Shown in pieces: positions 17,916 through 27,901 of a stretch of 42,410 nt of DNA. Below the pieces are notes generated by a model. The model was given only the letters and a program-made list of their open reading frames with translations. It did no database searches and had not been told where the DNA came from. Source of the DNA: Synergistaceae bacterium (lineage in GTDB: Bacteria > Synergistota > Synergistia > Synergistales > Aminobacteriaceae); assembly GCA_017449135.1 (NCBI GenBank), contig JAFSKE010000001.1, forward strand, positions 1 through 42,410, in the 5' to 3' direction. Within the stretch, counting starts at the first letter, position 1, and the number at the start of each line of letters is the position of its first letter. The translations under genes and the position numbers were made by a program.

Positions 17916-20900
17916 ATGGCGAATGAAACGGCACTTCAGGAAGCGAGGCGCAGATTTAATGAGGTAAGCGAGCGGGTACGTAGCAATGGCGATAACTGGT
18001 CAGAATTTTTGACATGTGCAGCGAGAAATAACAAATACGAATTTCGAGACCAGCTTTTAATTTACGACCAGCGTCCTAATGCAACAGCGTGTGCAGAAAT
18101 AGATTTATGGAACAAAAATTTTAGCCGTTGGGTGAATAAAGGAACTAAAAGCGTTCGACTGTTAAGCCCTGACGGCCAATCAGTAAGACACGTATTCGAC
18201 ATAACGGACACGAGACCGGGCTTCGGACATGAATTTGACGAACCGCCTTATATCTGGAAAATTGAACCTGAAGATTCGCAGGACGTTTCATCGAGATTAA
18301 ATCAGGCTTACGAAATATCAGGCGAACTTGGAAGTCAGATAGCCGGAATAGCGAGAAATTTTGCGTTAAGTCTCGAAAATCGAGGCGACTCCCTGTACGC
18401 AAATGTGAGCAATGAAGCCGACCGTAGAAAACTCACGGATTTATTGAGTAATAGCGTAGAGTATTATTTAAGGACACGTTGCGGGCTTGAAAATCCCCGT
18501 GAAGATTTCAGCTTTGAAAATATTTCTGAGTTTGACAGAAATACAATAATGAGACTTGGAAGTATTACAAGTGGATTTTCACGTCGTGTATTAGACAACG
18601 TAGAACAAGTAGTAAGGACAAATCATGAAAGGAGGGCATTATTAAATGAGCGAACCGAAAGTGCCGGAGACAGCCTCAGCAGTGAACTTCATTACGAACG
18701 AGGAATTGAATCAGGCAGAGGAGAGAGTATTCGCGGAATTGGAGATGAAGCCGGAGGAAGACCTGACGATTTATCACGAAGAAGACTTGACGAAATCGGA
18801 CAAGGAGGATTTGCCGGAGGGGAGTCTGATGAGGGAATTGAACGACGGAATGATATACGTGAAGATTCTAGATATCTGGACACCGTATCAAATGGAGAAA
18901 CTGAAACAGCCGTCCCAGCCGTTGACGAAGTACGGGAGAATGAGGCGGAAATATCTGGAAGAGTGGAAAGTCCGAACAGCGTTGGAATTGGGCGAGAATC
19001 TTCTAATTCATTGTTCGGAGATACAGGAACAGGCGAAAGTGATGAAGCACGAACTGATGACTCAGTTAGAACGGGACAATCCGCCGCCCGACAGAGGAAG
19101 CGATCCAATGGGTTGGGTGCAACACATGAACAGTCTGGACATGCAAGCAGAAGAAATAGTAACGAACAGTCTAATCTACAGTTAGATTTATTTGATATTT
19201 CAGAGGAGCAGGAGAATATTGAAGAAGTAGAAAATATATCTCCTGTTTCAAATATTGATAATGGAATTAAAGATGTAAAAAATATAAATTCAGATATAAA
19301 AAATATAGAAAATCAAGAAAATATAAATACAGTAGAAAATGAAGTACAAACCCAAAATCAGCTGCGAGAAAATTATCGAATAACAGACGATGATTTAGGA
19401 GTTGGCGGAGCAAAAACGAAATTCAAAAATAACGTTGAAGCAATCCGAACCCTGAAGAAAATTGAGAATGAATACAGACTTGCAACGCCTGAAGAGCAGG
19501 AAATTTTATCGCGTTATGTGGGCTGGGGCGGAATTTCACAAGCATTTGACGAGAAAAACGACGATTGGAAAAAAGAATATGCAGAATTAAAAGAACTTTT
19601 GACAGAAGAAGAATATAACGCGGCACGAGGCTCAACATTAAATGCTCATTACACCTCGCCTATGGTAGCGCGTTCGATGTATGAGACGCTTGAAAGAATG
19701 GGGTTTTCAAAAGGCAATATTCTTGAACCGTCATGCGGAACGGGAAACTTTTTCGGAGTACTTCCCGAAACTATGAATCAATCAAAACTTTATGGTGTTG
19801 AACTGGACAGCATAACAGGACGAATTGCAAAACAGCTTTATCAGAGAGCCGACATAACAATCGATGGTTACGAGCGTGCAAAATATCCTGATAATTTTTT
19901 TGATGTTGCAATCGGAAATGTGCCGTTCGGAGGTTACAGCGTAGTTGACGGAGAACATAAATATAATCAGGAAAACTTTAGAATACACGATTATTTTTTC
20001 GCTAAAACTTTAGATAAGGTAAGGCCGGGCGGAGTAGTCGCGTTCATAACATCAAAAGGAACTCTCGATAAAATCAATCCTTCAGTACGAAATTATTTAG
20101 CCCAGCGAGCGGAATTATTAGGAGCTGTGAGACTTCCGAATAACGCTTTTAAGGGCAATGCCGGAACAGAAGTAACAGCAGATATTATTTTCCTTCAGAA
20201 ACGTGAAAAATTAGTCGATGATATTCAAGCGGACTGGATTTATACTCGTGAAAATGAAGATGGAATCCGATTAAATAACTATTTTGCTCAACACCCCGAA
20301 ATGATTTTAGGGCGAATGGTAAAAGACAGCCGACTTTATCACGGGAACGAAAACGAGACGACTTGCGAGCCGATAGAAGGAGCAAATTTAGCGGAACAAC
20401 TTCACGAAGCACTCGGAAAAATTGAAGGTCGAATCGATGAACGGGAGATTCAAACGCAGGAAAATACGCAAGATACAATTCCAGCTGACCCGAATGTTCG
20501 TAATTTCAGTTATACGCTTGTGAACGGAGAGCTTTATTACCGAGAAAATTCGCAGATGTATAAGCCAGACCTGCCGCAATCAGCAATCAGTAGAGCTAAA
20601 GGAATGGTAAGAGTCCGCGACGCTTGTCGAGCAGTAATAAACGCTCAAATGGACGGTTGCAGTGATGAGAAATTATCAGAACTTCAGAAAAAATTAAATC
20701 AAGAATATGATAATTTCAGTCGTAGATTTGGCAGAATCAATGACGCGCAAAATGCCAGAGCGTTTGACGAGGACAGTTCATATTATTTAATCTGCGGGCT
20801 TGAAAATATGGACGCACACCATAATTTTATAGGAAAGTCGGACATGTTCACAAAACGAACGATTCAGCAGGACATAGTGCCGACTTCAGTTGAAACAGCA

Positions 20901-23900
20901 CAGGAAGCCCTTTTATTATCCATGTCAGAAAAAGCGCATGTAGACATGGATTACATGAGTTCATTGACTAGAAAAACGGAAGAAGAATTATTTTCCGAGT
21001 TAAAGGGCGAAATATTCAAAGTGCCGACTCAAACGCCAGTAGGAGGAGCAGAATATCAGACGGCAGATGAATATTTATCTGGAAATGTGCGTCAAAAATT
21101 GATGATTGCGAAGTTATTTGCGGAGGATAATCCCGAATATCAAGAGAATGTTGAAGCTCTTGAAGCCGCCCAGCCTGAACGATTAAAGGCAACAGAAATT
21201 GACGTGAGATTAGGTTCAACGTGGGTGCCACCCCAGTATATAGAGCAGTTTACGCATGAATTATTACAAACGCCGAGTTACGCCCGAAGTCATATAAGTG
21301 TGAGTTATTCTGAACAGACTTCAGCATGGAATATTTCAGACAAGAAACTTGACTCAGGAAATATTTTAGCGAATACGACTTACGGCACGAAAGATATAAA
21401 TGCTTACGGAATAATTGAGGAAACGTTAAATCTAAAAACGGTAAAAATATTTCAGACAATCAAAGATTCTGACGGCAAAGAGCGGCGAGTAATTGACAGT
21501 GAAGCAACGACATTAGCACAGCAGAAACAGGAAGAAATTAAGGAAAAATTCAAAAGCTGGATATTTGAAAAACCCGAACGGCGCGAACATCTTATAAATA
21601 TTTATAACGAAAGGTTTAATTCAACGAGAGCGCGAGAATATGACGGCAGTCATTTGCAGTTCGGAGGAATAAATCCTGACATAAATTTAAGACCTCACCA
21701 GAGAGACGCAATCGCCCGAATTTTATACGGCGGAAATACTCTTTTAGCTCACGAAGTCGGAGCAGGTAAAACTTATGAAATGGTAGCAGCAGCAATGGAA
21801 TCGAAACGAATCGGACTATCGCATAAAAGCCTTTTCGTAGTTCCAAATCATTTAACTGAACAAATGGCAACTGAAACACTTAGGCTTTATCCGGGAGCAA
21901 ATGTTTTAGTAGCGACGAAGCGAGATTTTGAGACGAAGAATCGCAAAAAATTTTGTGCAAAAATAGCGACTGGAGATTATGACGTAATAATAATTGGTCA
22001 TTCTCAGTTCGAGAAAATTCCGTTATCAAGTGAACGACAGGCAAGATTTATCGATCAGCAGATTCAAGAAATCACGGACGGCATTGAAGAGTTAAAAAGT
22101 GAGCAGGGAGCGCGTTGGAGCGTTAAACAAATGGAGGCGAGTAAAAAAAGCCTTGAAGCGAAACTTGAAAAATTACAGGCTTCCCATAAAAAAGATGACG
22201 TTATAACCTTTGAGGAGCTTGGAGTTGATCGACTGTTCGTAGATGAAGCTCACAACTATAAAAATCTGTATTTATACACAAAAATGCAGAATGTAGCGGG
22301 AATATCTCAGACGGAAGCACAAAAATCTTCAGATATGTTCATGAAGTGCCGTTACATGGATGAACTGACAGGCGGCAAGGGAATAATATTTGCGACAGGA
22401 ACGCCAGTAAGTAATTCAATGACGGAACTTTACACAATGCAACGTTATCTTCAGTTAGGAAAATTGCAGTCGATGGGGCTTCAGAATTTCGACGCATGGG
22501 CTTCAACATTCGGCGAGACGACAACATCGCTTGAATTAGCTCCCGAAGGAACAGGATTTCGAGCAAAAACAAGATTTTCAAGATTTTTTAATTTGCCCGA
22601 ATTGATGAAAGTATTTAAGGACGTAGCAGACATAAAGACTGCGGACATGCTGAATTTGCCGCGACCAAAAGCAAATTTTCACGTTGTTTCAGTGAAGCCG
22701 ACGGAGGAGCAAAAGCAGCTTGTAGCAGGGTTATCCGAACGGGCGAGCCGAGTCCATAATCGCCAAGTCGAACCGACGGAAGATAACATGCTGAAAATCA
22801 CGTCAGATGGTCGAAAAATCGGACTTGACCAGAGACTTATAAATCCGTTATTGCCAGACGATCCGGGTAGTAAAGTAAATACTTGCGTGAAAAATATTTT
22901 TCAAATCTGGAGCGACACGAAGGAAGATAAATTAACGCAGTTAGTATTTTGCGATTTCTCAACTCCGGGTAAAGACAAAGGTTTTAATGTTTATGATGAC
23001 ATCAAACAAAAGTTAATTGCTGACGGAGTGCCTGAAAGTGAAATTGCTTTTATCCATGACGCAGACACTGAGAAAAAGAAAGATGAACTTTTTGCAAAAG
23101 TCCGAAGCGGTGAAGTTCGTGTTTTAATGGGGTCAACTCAAAAAATGGGAGCAGGAACAAACGTTCAGGACAGATTGATAGCTCTTCACGATTTAGATTG
23201 CCCGTGGCGGCCTGCTGACCTTGAACAACGAGCGGGAAGAATAATCCGGCAAGGTAACCAGAATCCCGAAGTAAATATTTATCGTTACGTAACAGAAAGC
23301 ACGTTTGACGCATATCTTTATCAGACAGTTGAGAACAAGCAAAAATTCATCAGTCAGGTAATGACGAGCCGAACGCCGTTACGGAGCTGTGAGGACGTTG
23401 ACGAATCCGTTTTAAGTTATGCGGAAGTTAAAGCCCTTTGTATCGGAGACAGCCGAATCAAAGAAAAAATGGAACTCGATATAGACGTAAACAAGTTAAA
23501 AGTCCTTGAAGCAAGTTTCAAAGATCAGCGTTATGCGTTGCAGGATAAGCTCCGAAAATCGTTACCAGCGTCAATATCAGCAACGGAGAAAAAAATCGGA
23601 CTATTAGAGCAAGACGTAGCAACTTCCGAGAGAACAAAGGGCGCAGATTTTCAAATGACAGTAATGGGGCATAAGTTCGGATTAGACGGAGACGGTAAGC
23701 CTCAAAAGCAGGAAGCAGGAGAAGCCCTTTTAGCGGCGGCACAAACTTTAGGACGTAATGACGGAACAATCGGCGAATATCGCGGTTTCAAAATGAGTTT
23801 TTATACGGATCAGGCGTTTGGAAAAGTTTATTTGAACCTTCAAGGAGCGACAACTCATAATGTCGAACTTGGAACGAGTGCGTCAGGAAATTTAACGCGA

Positions 23901-24551
23901 ATCGAAAATGCCATAAACGGAATCCCTCAAAGGCTTGAAGAAGTTAAAAACCAACTTTCAAATTATCATAATCAGGTACAGGCAACAGAGGAAGAATTAA
24001 AAAAAGATTTCCCTTACGCTGATGAACTGCGAGAAAAATCAGCGAGACTTGCCCAGCTTAATACTGAATTGACAATGCAGGAGCATAATCAACCGCCTGT
24101 GCAGGAAACACCGCAAACAGAATCCGAAACGCCGCCGAAAATAGAAAATCCGTTTGAAGTCAAAGCAGCGCAAGAAGTCCAAGATGTCGTAAATTTTAGA
24201 GCAGTACCGAAGGAAAATAACAAAATTTATTTCGGTATTCCAGAAGCAAAATCGCAATTAACGGAGCAGACAATTAAAAACTTAAATTTAATAGAGGGTA
24301 ATCAATGTATTTACATGCACCATCGAACGGACGACCAGCAGTACAAAGGCGAAATTTTGCATGTTGATAAGGAACAGGGGTATTGTGTTCAGTTGAGCGG
24401 AAAACATAGCTTATTTGTTCACAGCCTTGAAAAGTTAGAACGAGTGCCTGAAATTGGAGAAAATCTTAAAGTTTCATATTCTCACGATGAAGGGCATAAA
24501 GCGACGCTAACAACGCAGGAAACGCAAACTCGGACGAGATGCAGAAAATAA
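17916..24551 (+). CDS. Giant N6-methyltransferase/SNF2-helicase fusion with KfrB-like tail
   Basis: A 2211-aa multi-domain protein of the type found in many conjugative elements; its role in transfer or establishment is not settled. Residues 1-110: ArdC/LtrC-like N-terminal domain. About 240-470: low-complexity, Glu/Arg/Gly/Ser/Asn-rich linker. About 602-670: methyltransferase motif I ILEPSCGTGNFFG and motif IV region AIGNVPFGGYSV (NVPF instead of NPPF/Y). About 1276: helicase motif I AHEVGAGKTYEM; 1437: FVDEAHNYKN; 1490: ATGTPVSNSMTE; about 1770: RAGRIIRQGNQN (motif VI). About 2115-2211: the C-terminal module shared with TraI and ArdC, ending in RTRCRK. The linker region is also read in another frame as a tnpV-like gene. 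Confidence 0.9.
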   Translation: MANETALQEARRRFNEVSERVRSNGDNWSEFLTCAARNNKYEFRDQLLIYDQRPNATACAEIDLWNKNFSRWVNKGTKSVRLLSPDGQSVRHVFDITDTRPGFGHEFDEPPYIWKIEPEDSQDVSSRLNQAYEISGELGSQIAGIARNFALSLENRGDSLYANVSNEADRRKLTDLLSNSVEYYLRTRCGLENPREDFSFENISEFDRNTIMRLGSITSGFSRRVLDNVEQVVRTNHERRALLNERTESAGDSLSSELHYERGIESGRGESIRGIGDEAGGRPDDLSRRRLDEIGQGGFAGGESDEGIERRNDIREDSRYLDTVSNGETETAVPAVDEVRENEAEISGRVESPNSVGIGRESSNSLFGDTGTGESDEARTDDSVRTGQSAARQRKRSNGLGATHEQSGHASRRNSNEQSNLQLDLFDISEEQENIEEVENISPVSNIDNGIKDVKNINSDIKNIENQENINTVENEVQTQNQLRENYRITDDDLGVGGAKTKFKNNVEAIRTLKKIENEYRLATPEEQEILSRYVGWGGISQAFDEKNDDWKKEYAELKELLTEEEYNAARGSTLNAHYTSPMVARSMYETLERMGFSKGNILEPSCGTGNFFGVLPETMNQSKLYGVELDSITGRIAKQLYQRADITIDGYERAKYPDNFFDVAIGNVPFGGYSVVDGEHKYNQENFRIHDYFFAKTLDKVRPGGVVAFITSKGTLDKINPSVRNYLAQRAELLGAVRLPNNAFKGNAGTEVTADIIFLQKREKLVDDIQADWIYTRENEDGIRLNNYFAQHPEMILGRMVKDSRLYHGNENETTCEPIEGANLAEQLHEALGKIEGRIDEREIQTQENTQDTIPADPNVRNFSYTLVNGELYYRENSQMYKPDLPQSAISRAKGMVRVRDACRAVINAQMDGCSDEKLSELQKKLNQEYDNFSRRFGRINDAQNARAFDEDSSYYLICGLENMDAHHNFIGKSDMFTKRTIQQDIVPTSVETAQEALLLSMSEKAHVDMDYMSSLTRKTEEELFSELKGEIFKVPTQTPVGGAEYQTADEYLSGNVRQKLMIAKLFAEDNPEYQENVEALEAAQPERLKATEIDVRLGSTWVPPQYIEQFTHELLQTPSYARSHISVSYSEQTSAWNISDKKLDSGNILANTTYGTKDINAYGIIEETLNLKTVKIFQTIKDSDGKERRVIDSEATTLAQQKQEEIKEKFKSWIFEKPERREHLINIYNERFNSTRAREYDGSHLQFGGINPDINLRPHQRDAIARILYGGNTLLAHEVGAGKTYEMVAAAMESKRIGLSHKSLFVVPNHLTEQMATETLRLYPGANVLVATKRDFETKNRKKFCAKIATGDYDVIIIGHSQFEKIPLSSERQARFIDQQIQEITDGIEELKSEQGARWSVKQMEASKKSLEAKLEKLQASHKKDDVITFEELGVDRLFVDEAHNYKNLYLYTKMQNVAGISQTEAQKSSDMFMKCRYMDELTGGKGIIFATGTPVSNSMTELYTMQRYLQLGKLQSMGLQNFDAWASTFGETTTSLELAPEGTGFRAKTRFSRFFNLPELMKVFKDVADIKTADMLNLPRPKANFHVVSVKPTEEQKQLVAGLSERASRVHNRQVEPTEDNMLKITSDGRKIGLDQRLINPLLPDDPGSKVNTCVKNIFQIWSDTKEDKLTQLVFCDFSTPGKDKGFNVYDDIKQKLIADGVPESEIAFIHDADTEKKKDELFAKVRSGEVRVLMGSTQKMGAGTNVQDRLIALHDLDCPWRPADLEQRAGRIIRQGNQNPEVNIYRYVTESTFDAYLYQTVENKQKFISQVMTSRTPLRSCEDVDESVLSYAEVKALCIGDSRIKEKMELDIDVNKLKVLEASFKDQRYALQDKLRKSLPASISATEKKIGLLEQDVATSERTKGADFQMTVMGHKFGLDGDGKPQKQEAGEALLAAAQTLGRNDGTIGEYRGFKMSFYTDQAFGKVYLNLQGATTHNVELGTSASGNLTRIENAINGIPQRLEEVKNQLSNYHNQVQATEEELKKDFPYADELREKSARLAQLNTELTMQEHNQPPVQETPQTESETPPKIENPFEVKAAQEVQDVVNFRAVPKENNKIYFGIPEAKSQLTEQTIKNLNLIEGNQCIYMHHRTDDQQYKGEILHVDKEQGYCVQLSGKHSLFVHSLEKLERVPEIGENLKVSYSHDEGHKATLTTQETQTRTRCRK
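18646..19185 (+). CDS. tnpV: TnpV-like protein nested out of frame in the helicase gene
   Basis: A 179-aa ORF entirely inside the giant gene, in the +1 frame relative to it. GAAAGGAGGG lies 9-10 nt before the ATG, a stronger SD than most real genes here. The C-terminal 90 residues match what I know of the TnpV family of clostridial transposons (LTKYGRMRRKYLEEW, then MGWVQHMNSLDMQAEEIV and NSLIYS). The N-terminal part is acidic and unrecognised. The overlapping stretch of the giant protein is low-complexity linker, which tolerates overprinting. TnpV function is unknown. The match is from memory and should be tested by a profile search. Confidence 0.7.
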   Translation: MSEPKVPETASAVNFITNEELNQAEERVFAELEMKPEEDLTIYHEEDLTKSDKEDLPEGSLMRELNDGMIYVKILDIWTPYQMEKLKQPSQPLTKYGRMRRKYLEEWKVRTALELGENLLIHCSEIQEQAKVMKHELMTQLERDNPPPDRGSDPMGWVQHMNSLDMQAEEIVTNSLIYS

Positions 24552-24565
24552 AAGGAGTTATCAAT

Positions 24566-25939
24566 ATGGCAGAGAATAATGAAAATTTTAGTTTAACTCA
24601 TGAAGAACATCGTCGAATTTTTGAGGAATTGAAACGCCAGCACCTTGAAGGACGAAAAGCGTCAAGAAAACCGCAGGCAATAATTTTATTAGGACAGCCG
24701 GGCAGCGTAACCGACAGCCTGATGACATCAATAACGCAGAATTTTTCTGATAAAAATTTTGTGATGATAAACGGAGAAAAAATACGAAAACAACACCCGA
24801 AATATGAGCAGTCAGCAGTGGAAAATGACATTGCAGTTTTAGGACAGATAACTGCCGAAGTTCAAAACTGTGAAAAATCTTTAATTCAGACAGCAATAAA
24901 AGGACAACTAAATTTAGTAATTAAAGATTCACATTGGGAAGCCGTAGCAGTCAGTGAAACATTGAAAAGATTTAGCGAGAACGGTTATACGAACAGTATC
25001 TATTTAATATCAGCTCATGAACGCGAAAGTATTTTGTCTCTGTATCAAGAACACGAGGAAAGAATTGCGACGAAGGGATATTCAGAAAGACCGAGAATAT
25101 CAGAGCATGATAAATCTTATGAAGCCCTGTCGGAGATAGTACGACGGATTGAAGTGAAAAAATCTGCTGATGAAATTATTATTTCCGACAGTCGAGGACA
25201 AATTTTTTATCACAACGGCCTGAAAAATAATGAATGGACGCAAAAGCCAGAAGCGGCAAAAACTCTTGAAGAAAATCGTAATCGGGCATGGACAGCCGAA
25301 GAGATTTCAAAATATCAAAAGGACTGGAACGCATTAATAAAAATGATGAATGAACGAGGAGTTTCCCGAAAAGAATTAGAGGAAGTTGCTCAAGTTCGTA
25401 ATCGTTGCTTAAAAAGTCTCAAAATAGTATCACAGGAGAAAATTGCGGAATTGAATAAAGTTGAAGAAAACGAAATCGAATCTGCAGTGTCTTTGTTAAA
25501 AAATCCGCGCTCACTGGATAATTCCTCATTTCGAGGATATGAAGCGTCTGCCCAACAGAACGACACGCTTGACGTTTTAGAGCAGATAAAAAAGAATGTT
25601 CAAGAAAATAAAATCGCACTCGAAAAATTAAAGCAGGCTGGATTATCTCCAGAAAAAGACATAATGAAAAATAAAATTGTTAAGCAGGGGCAATTTCCGA
25701 ATTTGAAAGGAGCAGAAGTAATTTCCCGAACCAAAGACACATTAACCCTTATCAAAGGCAGAAATCTTTTTATTTATGAATTGAAGCGTCTTGAACTAAA
25801 AGCTCCAGCATTAGGAAATCCGGGAGAAAAATTAGATTTGCGATGGCCAACGGGACAGGAAAAAGCGAGAGTAACACAAGCTCTTGAACGTGAACAACAT
25901 CACAGCCGTGCCCGCAGTCAGCATGAGGGAATAAAATAA
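24566..25939 (+). CDS. Zeta-toxin-like kinase fold with broken P-loop and KfrB-like tail
   Basis: A 457-aa protein from ATG 24566 (AAAAGGAG 8 nt upstream; the frame also opens at 24539 inside the helicase gene). Residues about 35-190 follow the zeta-toxin / PezT layout: strand-P-loop AIILLGQPGSVTDSL, then FVMINGEKIRKQHPKY. The P-loop lacks the GK(S/T) of active zeta kinases, and the usual catalytic Asp region is changed to GEKIR. A helical region follows, and the C-terminal 90 residues resemble the module in TraI, ArdC and the helicase (LTLIKGRNLFIYELKRLELK). No epsilon-type antitoxin is next to it. It is probably not a classical toxin. Confidence 0.7.
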   Translation: MAENNENFSLTHEEHRRIFEELKRQHLEGRKASRKPQAIILLGQPGSVTDSLMTSITQNFSDKNFVMINGEKIRKQHPKYEQSAVENDIAVLGQITAEVQNCEKSLIQTAIKGQLNLVIKDSHWEAVAVSETLKRFSENGYTNSIYLISAHERESILSLYQEHEERIATKGYSERPRISEHDKSYEALSEIVRRIEVKKSADEIIISDSRGQIFYHNGLKNNEWTQKPEAAKTLEENRNRAWTAEEISKYQKDWNALIKMMNERGVSRKELEEVAQVRNRCLKSLKIVSQEKIAELNKVEENEIESAVSLLKNPRSLDNSSFRGYEASAQQNDTLDVLEQIKKNVQENKIALEKLKQAGLSPEKDIMKNKIVKQGQFPNLKGAEVISRTKDTLTLIKGRNLFIYELKRLELKAPALGNPGEKLDLRWPTGQEKARVTQALEREQHHSRARSQHEGIK

Positions 25940-25940
25940 A

Positions 25941-27842
25941 ATGAAAACAACAATCAAAGGTAATTATTCGTTTCGTAAACCGTCAAAGCGTAAAGGCTCA
26001 AACGCACTTGCATTAATAGGATTGATTTTAATTTTTCTTTCTTTTGCGGCAGGGACACAGTATTTTGTTTGGAACGTCGGGAAAAATCGACTACCGAATG
26101 AATTATTCAGCTACGCAGGAATAAAAATCTATTCACCGCTTGAAATAATCGAATGGCTGAAGCTCTGGAAATTAAGTCGTCGAGATATGGGAGACTTTAC
26201 GGAAAGTTTAATAATAATGGGCTGTTGTGCGTTCATGGGAGTTTCGTTAATCGGAGTAACGATAAGGAACAGGAATGTGAAACAGGACGCGGCGAATTTA
26301 TACGGCTCTGCTCAATATGCAGAACTTGACGATATTCGAGAAGCGGGATTATTGCCTCCAAAAGGCGAAAAAGGGAAAGGGGTTTATGTAGGCGGTTGGA
26401 TAAATCCGAAGGACGGTCAGCAATATTATTTGCGTCATAACGGTAAGGAACATGTAATTGCATTAGCTCCGACCCGTTCAGGAAAAGGCGTAGGCTTAGT
26501 AATTCCGACACTTTTATCGTGGGAGCATTCAGTAGTAGTTCTCGACATCAAGGGAGAAAATTGGGCATTGACTTCAGGCTGGCGACATCAGAATGGACAT
26601 AAAGTTTTACGCTGGGATCCAACGGACGCAAAAGAGGGGCGGAGTGCCAGATATAATCCGCTTGCAGAAATCCGAATCGGAACAGTTTACGAGACTGGCG
26701 ACGTAATGAATGTAGCAACGCTTTTAGTTGACCCCGACGGAAAAGGAGTAGACGGGCATTGGGAGCAGACGGCGCGGTCATTATTAATCGGAGCAATAAC
26801 TCATGTAGTTTATCGAGCCAGAAATGAAGGACGAACGGGAAATTTATCCGAAGTCCTGCATGAATTGACGGGCGACGGTTACGAGGACATGGCAAATTCA
26901 TGGAAGCAGTACGAGCATAAACGTGAAGGCGATGTATTTTATGACCCTACAGGAAATGTTCGAGAAAGTCCGTGCCACCCCGTTGTTGAACAAGTCGCTA
27001 ACGAAATGTTGAACCGAGCAGAGGAAGAAGCCTCATCGGTGCTTTCGACAGCCGTAGCAAAATTAGGACTTTACACCGATCCAGTTGTTGCAAGGAACAC
27101 TGCGGCGAGTGATTTTCGCATTCAGGACGTTATGGACAACGAATCGCCCGTGTCGCTTTATTTAGTTTTGAATCCGACGAATATTCAGAGATTGAAACCG
27201 TTAGTCCGACTTTTTATTTCGCAGTTAGTTTTTATTTTAATGCCTGAAATGGAATTTAAGGGCGGGCAAATGAAAGCTCCTTATAAACACAGATTATTAT
27301 TATTGCTTGACGAGTTCCCGGCGTTAGGAAAGTTAGGAATTTTTGAACAAGCAATCGCATATTTCGGAGGCTGGAATATCAAGGCATATTTAATCTGTCA
27401 GGACAAAGCCCAACTTGATGCGGCGTATGGCAAGGACGAATCAATAACTTCAAATTGTCATGTAACAGTAGCCTACGCCCCTAACAAGGTGGAAACGGCA
27501 AAATATCTTTCTGATCGCTTAGGAGTAACGACAGTAATTAAGGAGCAGGAAAGTATTTCATTTCAGGGCGGAACGGGAATATTTGCAAAGAAGAGCGTAA
27601 CGAAATCCCAACAGGAAGTTCAGCGAGCAGTTTTAACGCCAGATGAAATAATGAGACTGCCCGGTCCCGTAAAAGACGTAGAGCAAAACATAACCGAACC
27701 CGGTGACATGTTAGTTTTTGCAGCAGGTTTTCCACCAGTGTACGGGAAGCAGATATTATATTTTCTTGACAAGACATTTTCAGAACGTTCAAAAATCGAC
27801 TCACCTGAGAAAAGTGATTTAATTTTCACTAAGTTAAAATAG
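25941..27842 (+). CDS. traG: TraG/VirD4 coupling protein
   Basis: Hexameric ATPase that recruits the relaxase-DNA complex and other substrates to the channel. The 633-aa protein has two N-terminal membrane helices (about residues 20-45 and 92-110), Walker A APTRSGKGVGLVIPTLL at about residues 176-190 and Walker B LLLLLDEFPALGKL near residue 455. The motif VVLDIKGENWALTSGWR is typical of the TraG group. The start is 1 base after the zeta-like stop, in the same operon. It is immediately downstream of the genes whose products share the C-terminal module. Confidence 0.96.
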   Translation: MKTTIKGNYSFRKPSKRKGSNALALIGLILIFLSFAAGTQYFVWNVGKNRLPNELFSYAGIKIYSPLEIIEWLKLWKLSRRDMGDFTESLIIMGCCAFMGVSLIGVTIRNRNVKQDAANLYGSAQYAELDDIREAGLLPPKGEKGKGVYVGGWINPKDGQQYYLRHNGKEHVIALAPTRSGKGVGLVIPTLLSWEHSVVVLDIKGENWALTSGWRHQNGHKVLRWDPTDAKEGRSARYNPLAEIRIGTVYETGDVMNVATLLVDPDGKGVDGHWEQTARSLLIGAITHVVYRARNEGRTGNLSEVLHELTGDGYEDMANSWKQYEHKREGDVFYDPTGNVRESPCHPVVEQVANEMLNRAEEEASSVLSTAVAKLGLYTDPVVARNTAASDFRIQDVMDNESPVSLYLVLNPTNIQRLKPLVRLFISQLVFILMPEMEFKGGQMKAPYKHRLLLLLDEFPALGKLGIFEQAIAYFGGWNIKAYLICQDKAQLDAAYGKDESITSNCHVTVAYAPNKVETAKYLSDRLGVTTVIKEQESISFQGGTGIFAKKSVTKSQQEVQRAVLTPDEIMRLPGPVKDVEQNITEPGDMLVFAAGFPPVYGKQILYFLDKTFSERSKIDSPEKSDLIFTKLK

Positions 27843-27901
27843 GTTTCGTGAAAAATAATTGCATAATTTTCTTAAAATTAAAAAGGCGAGGAGCGATAAA
27901 A

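Noticed and set aside
18692..19108. Minus-strand ORF of 138 codons opposite the helicase linker
   Set aside because: It is Ser/Pro/Arg-rich, has no SD or domain, and is the complement of the low-complexity linker. The plus-strand tnpV-like frame explains the local codon bias better.
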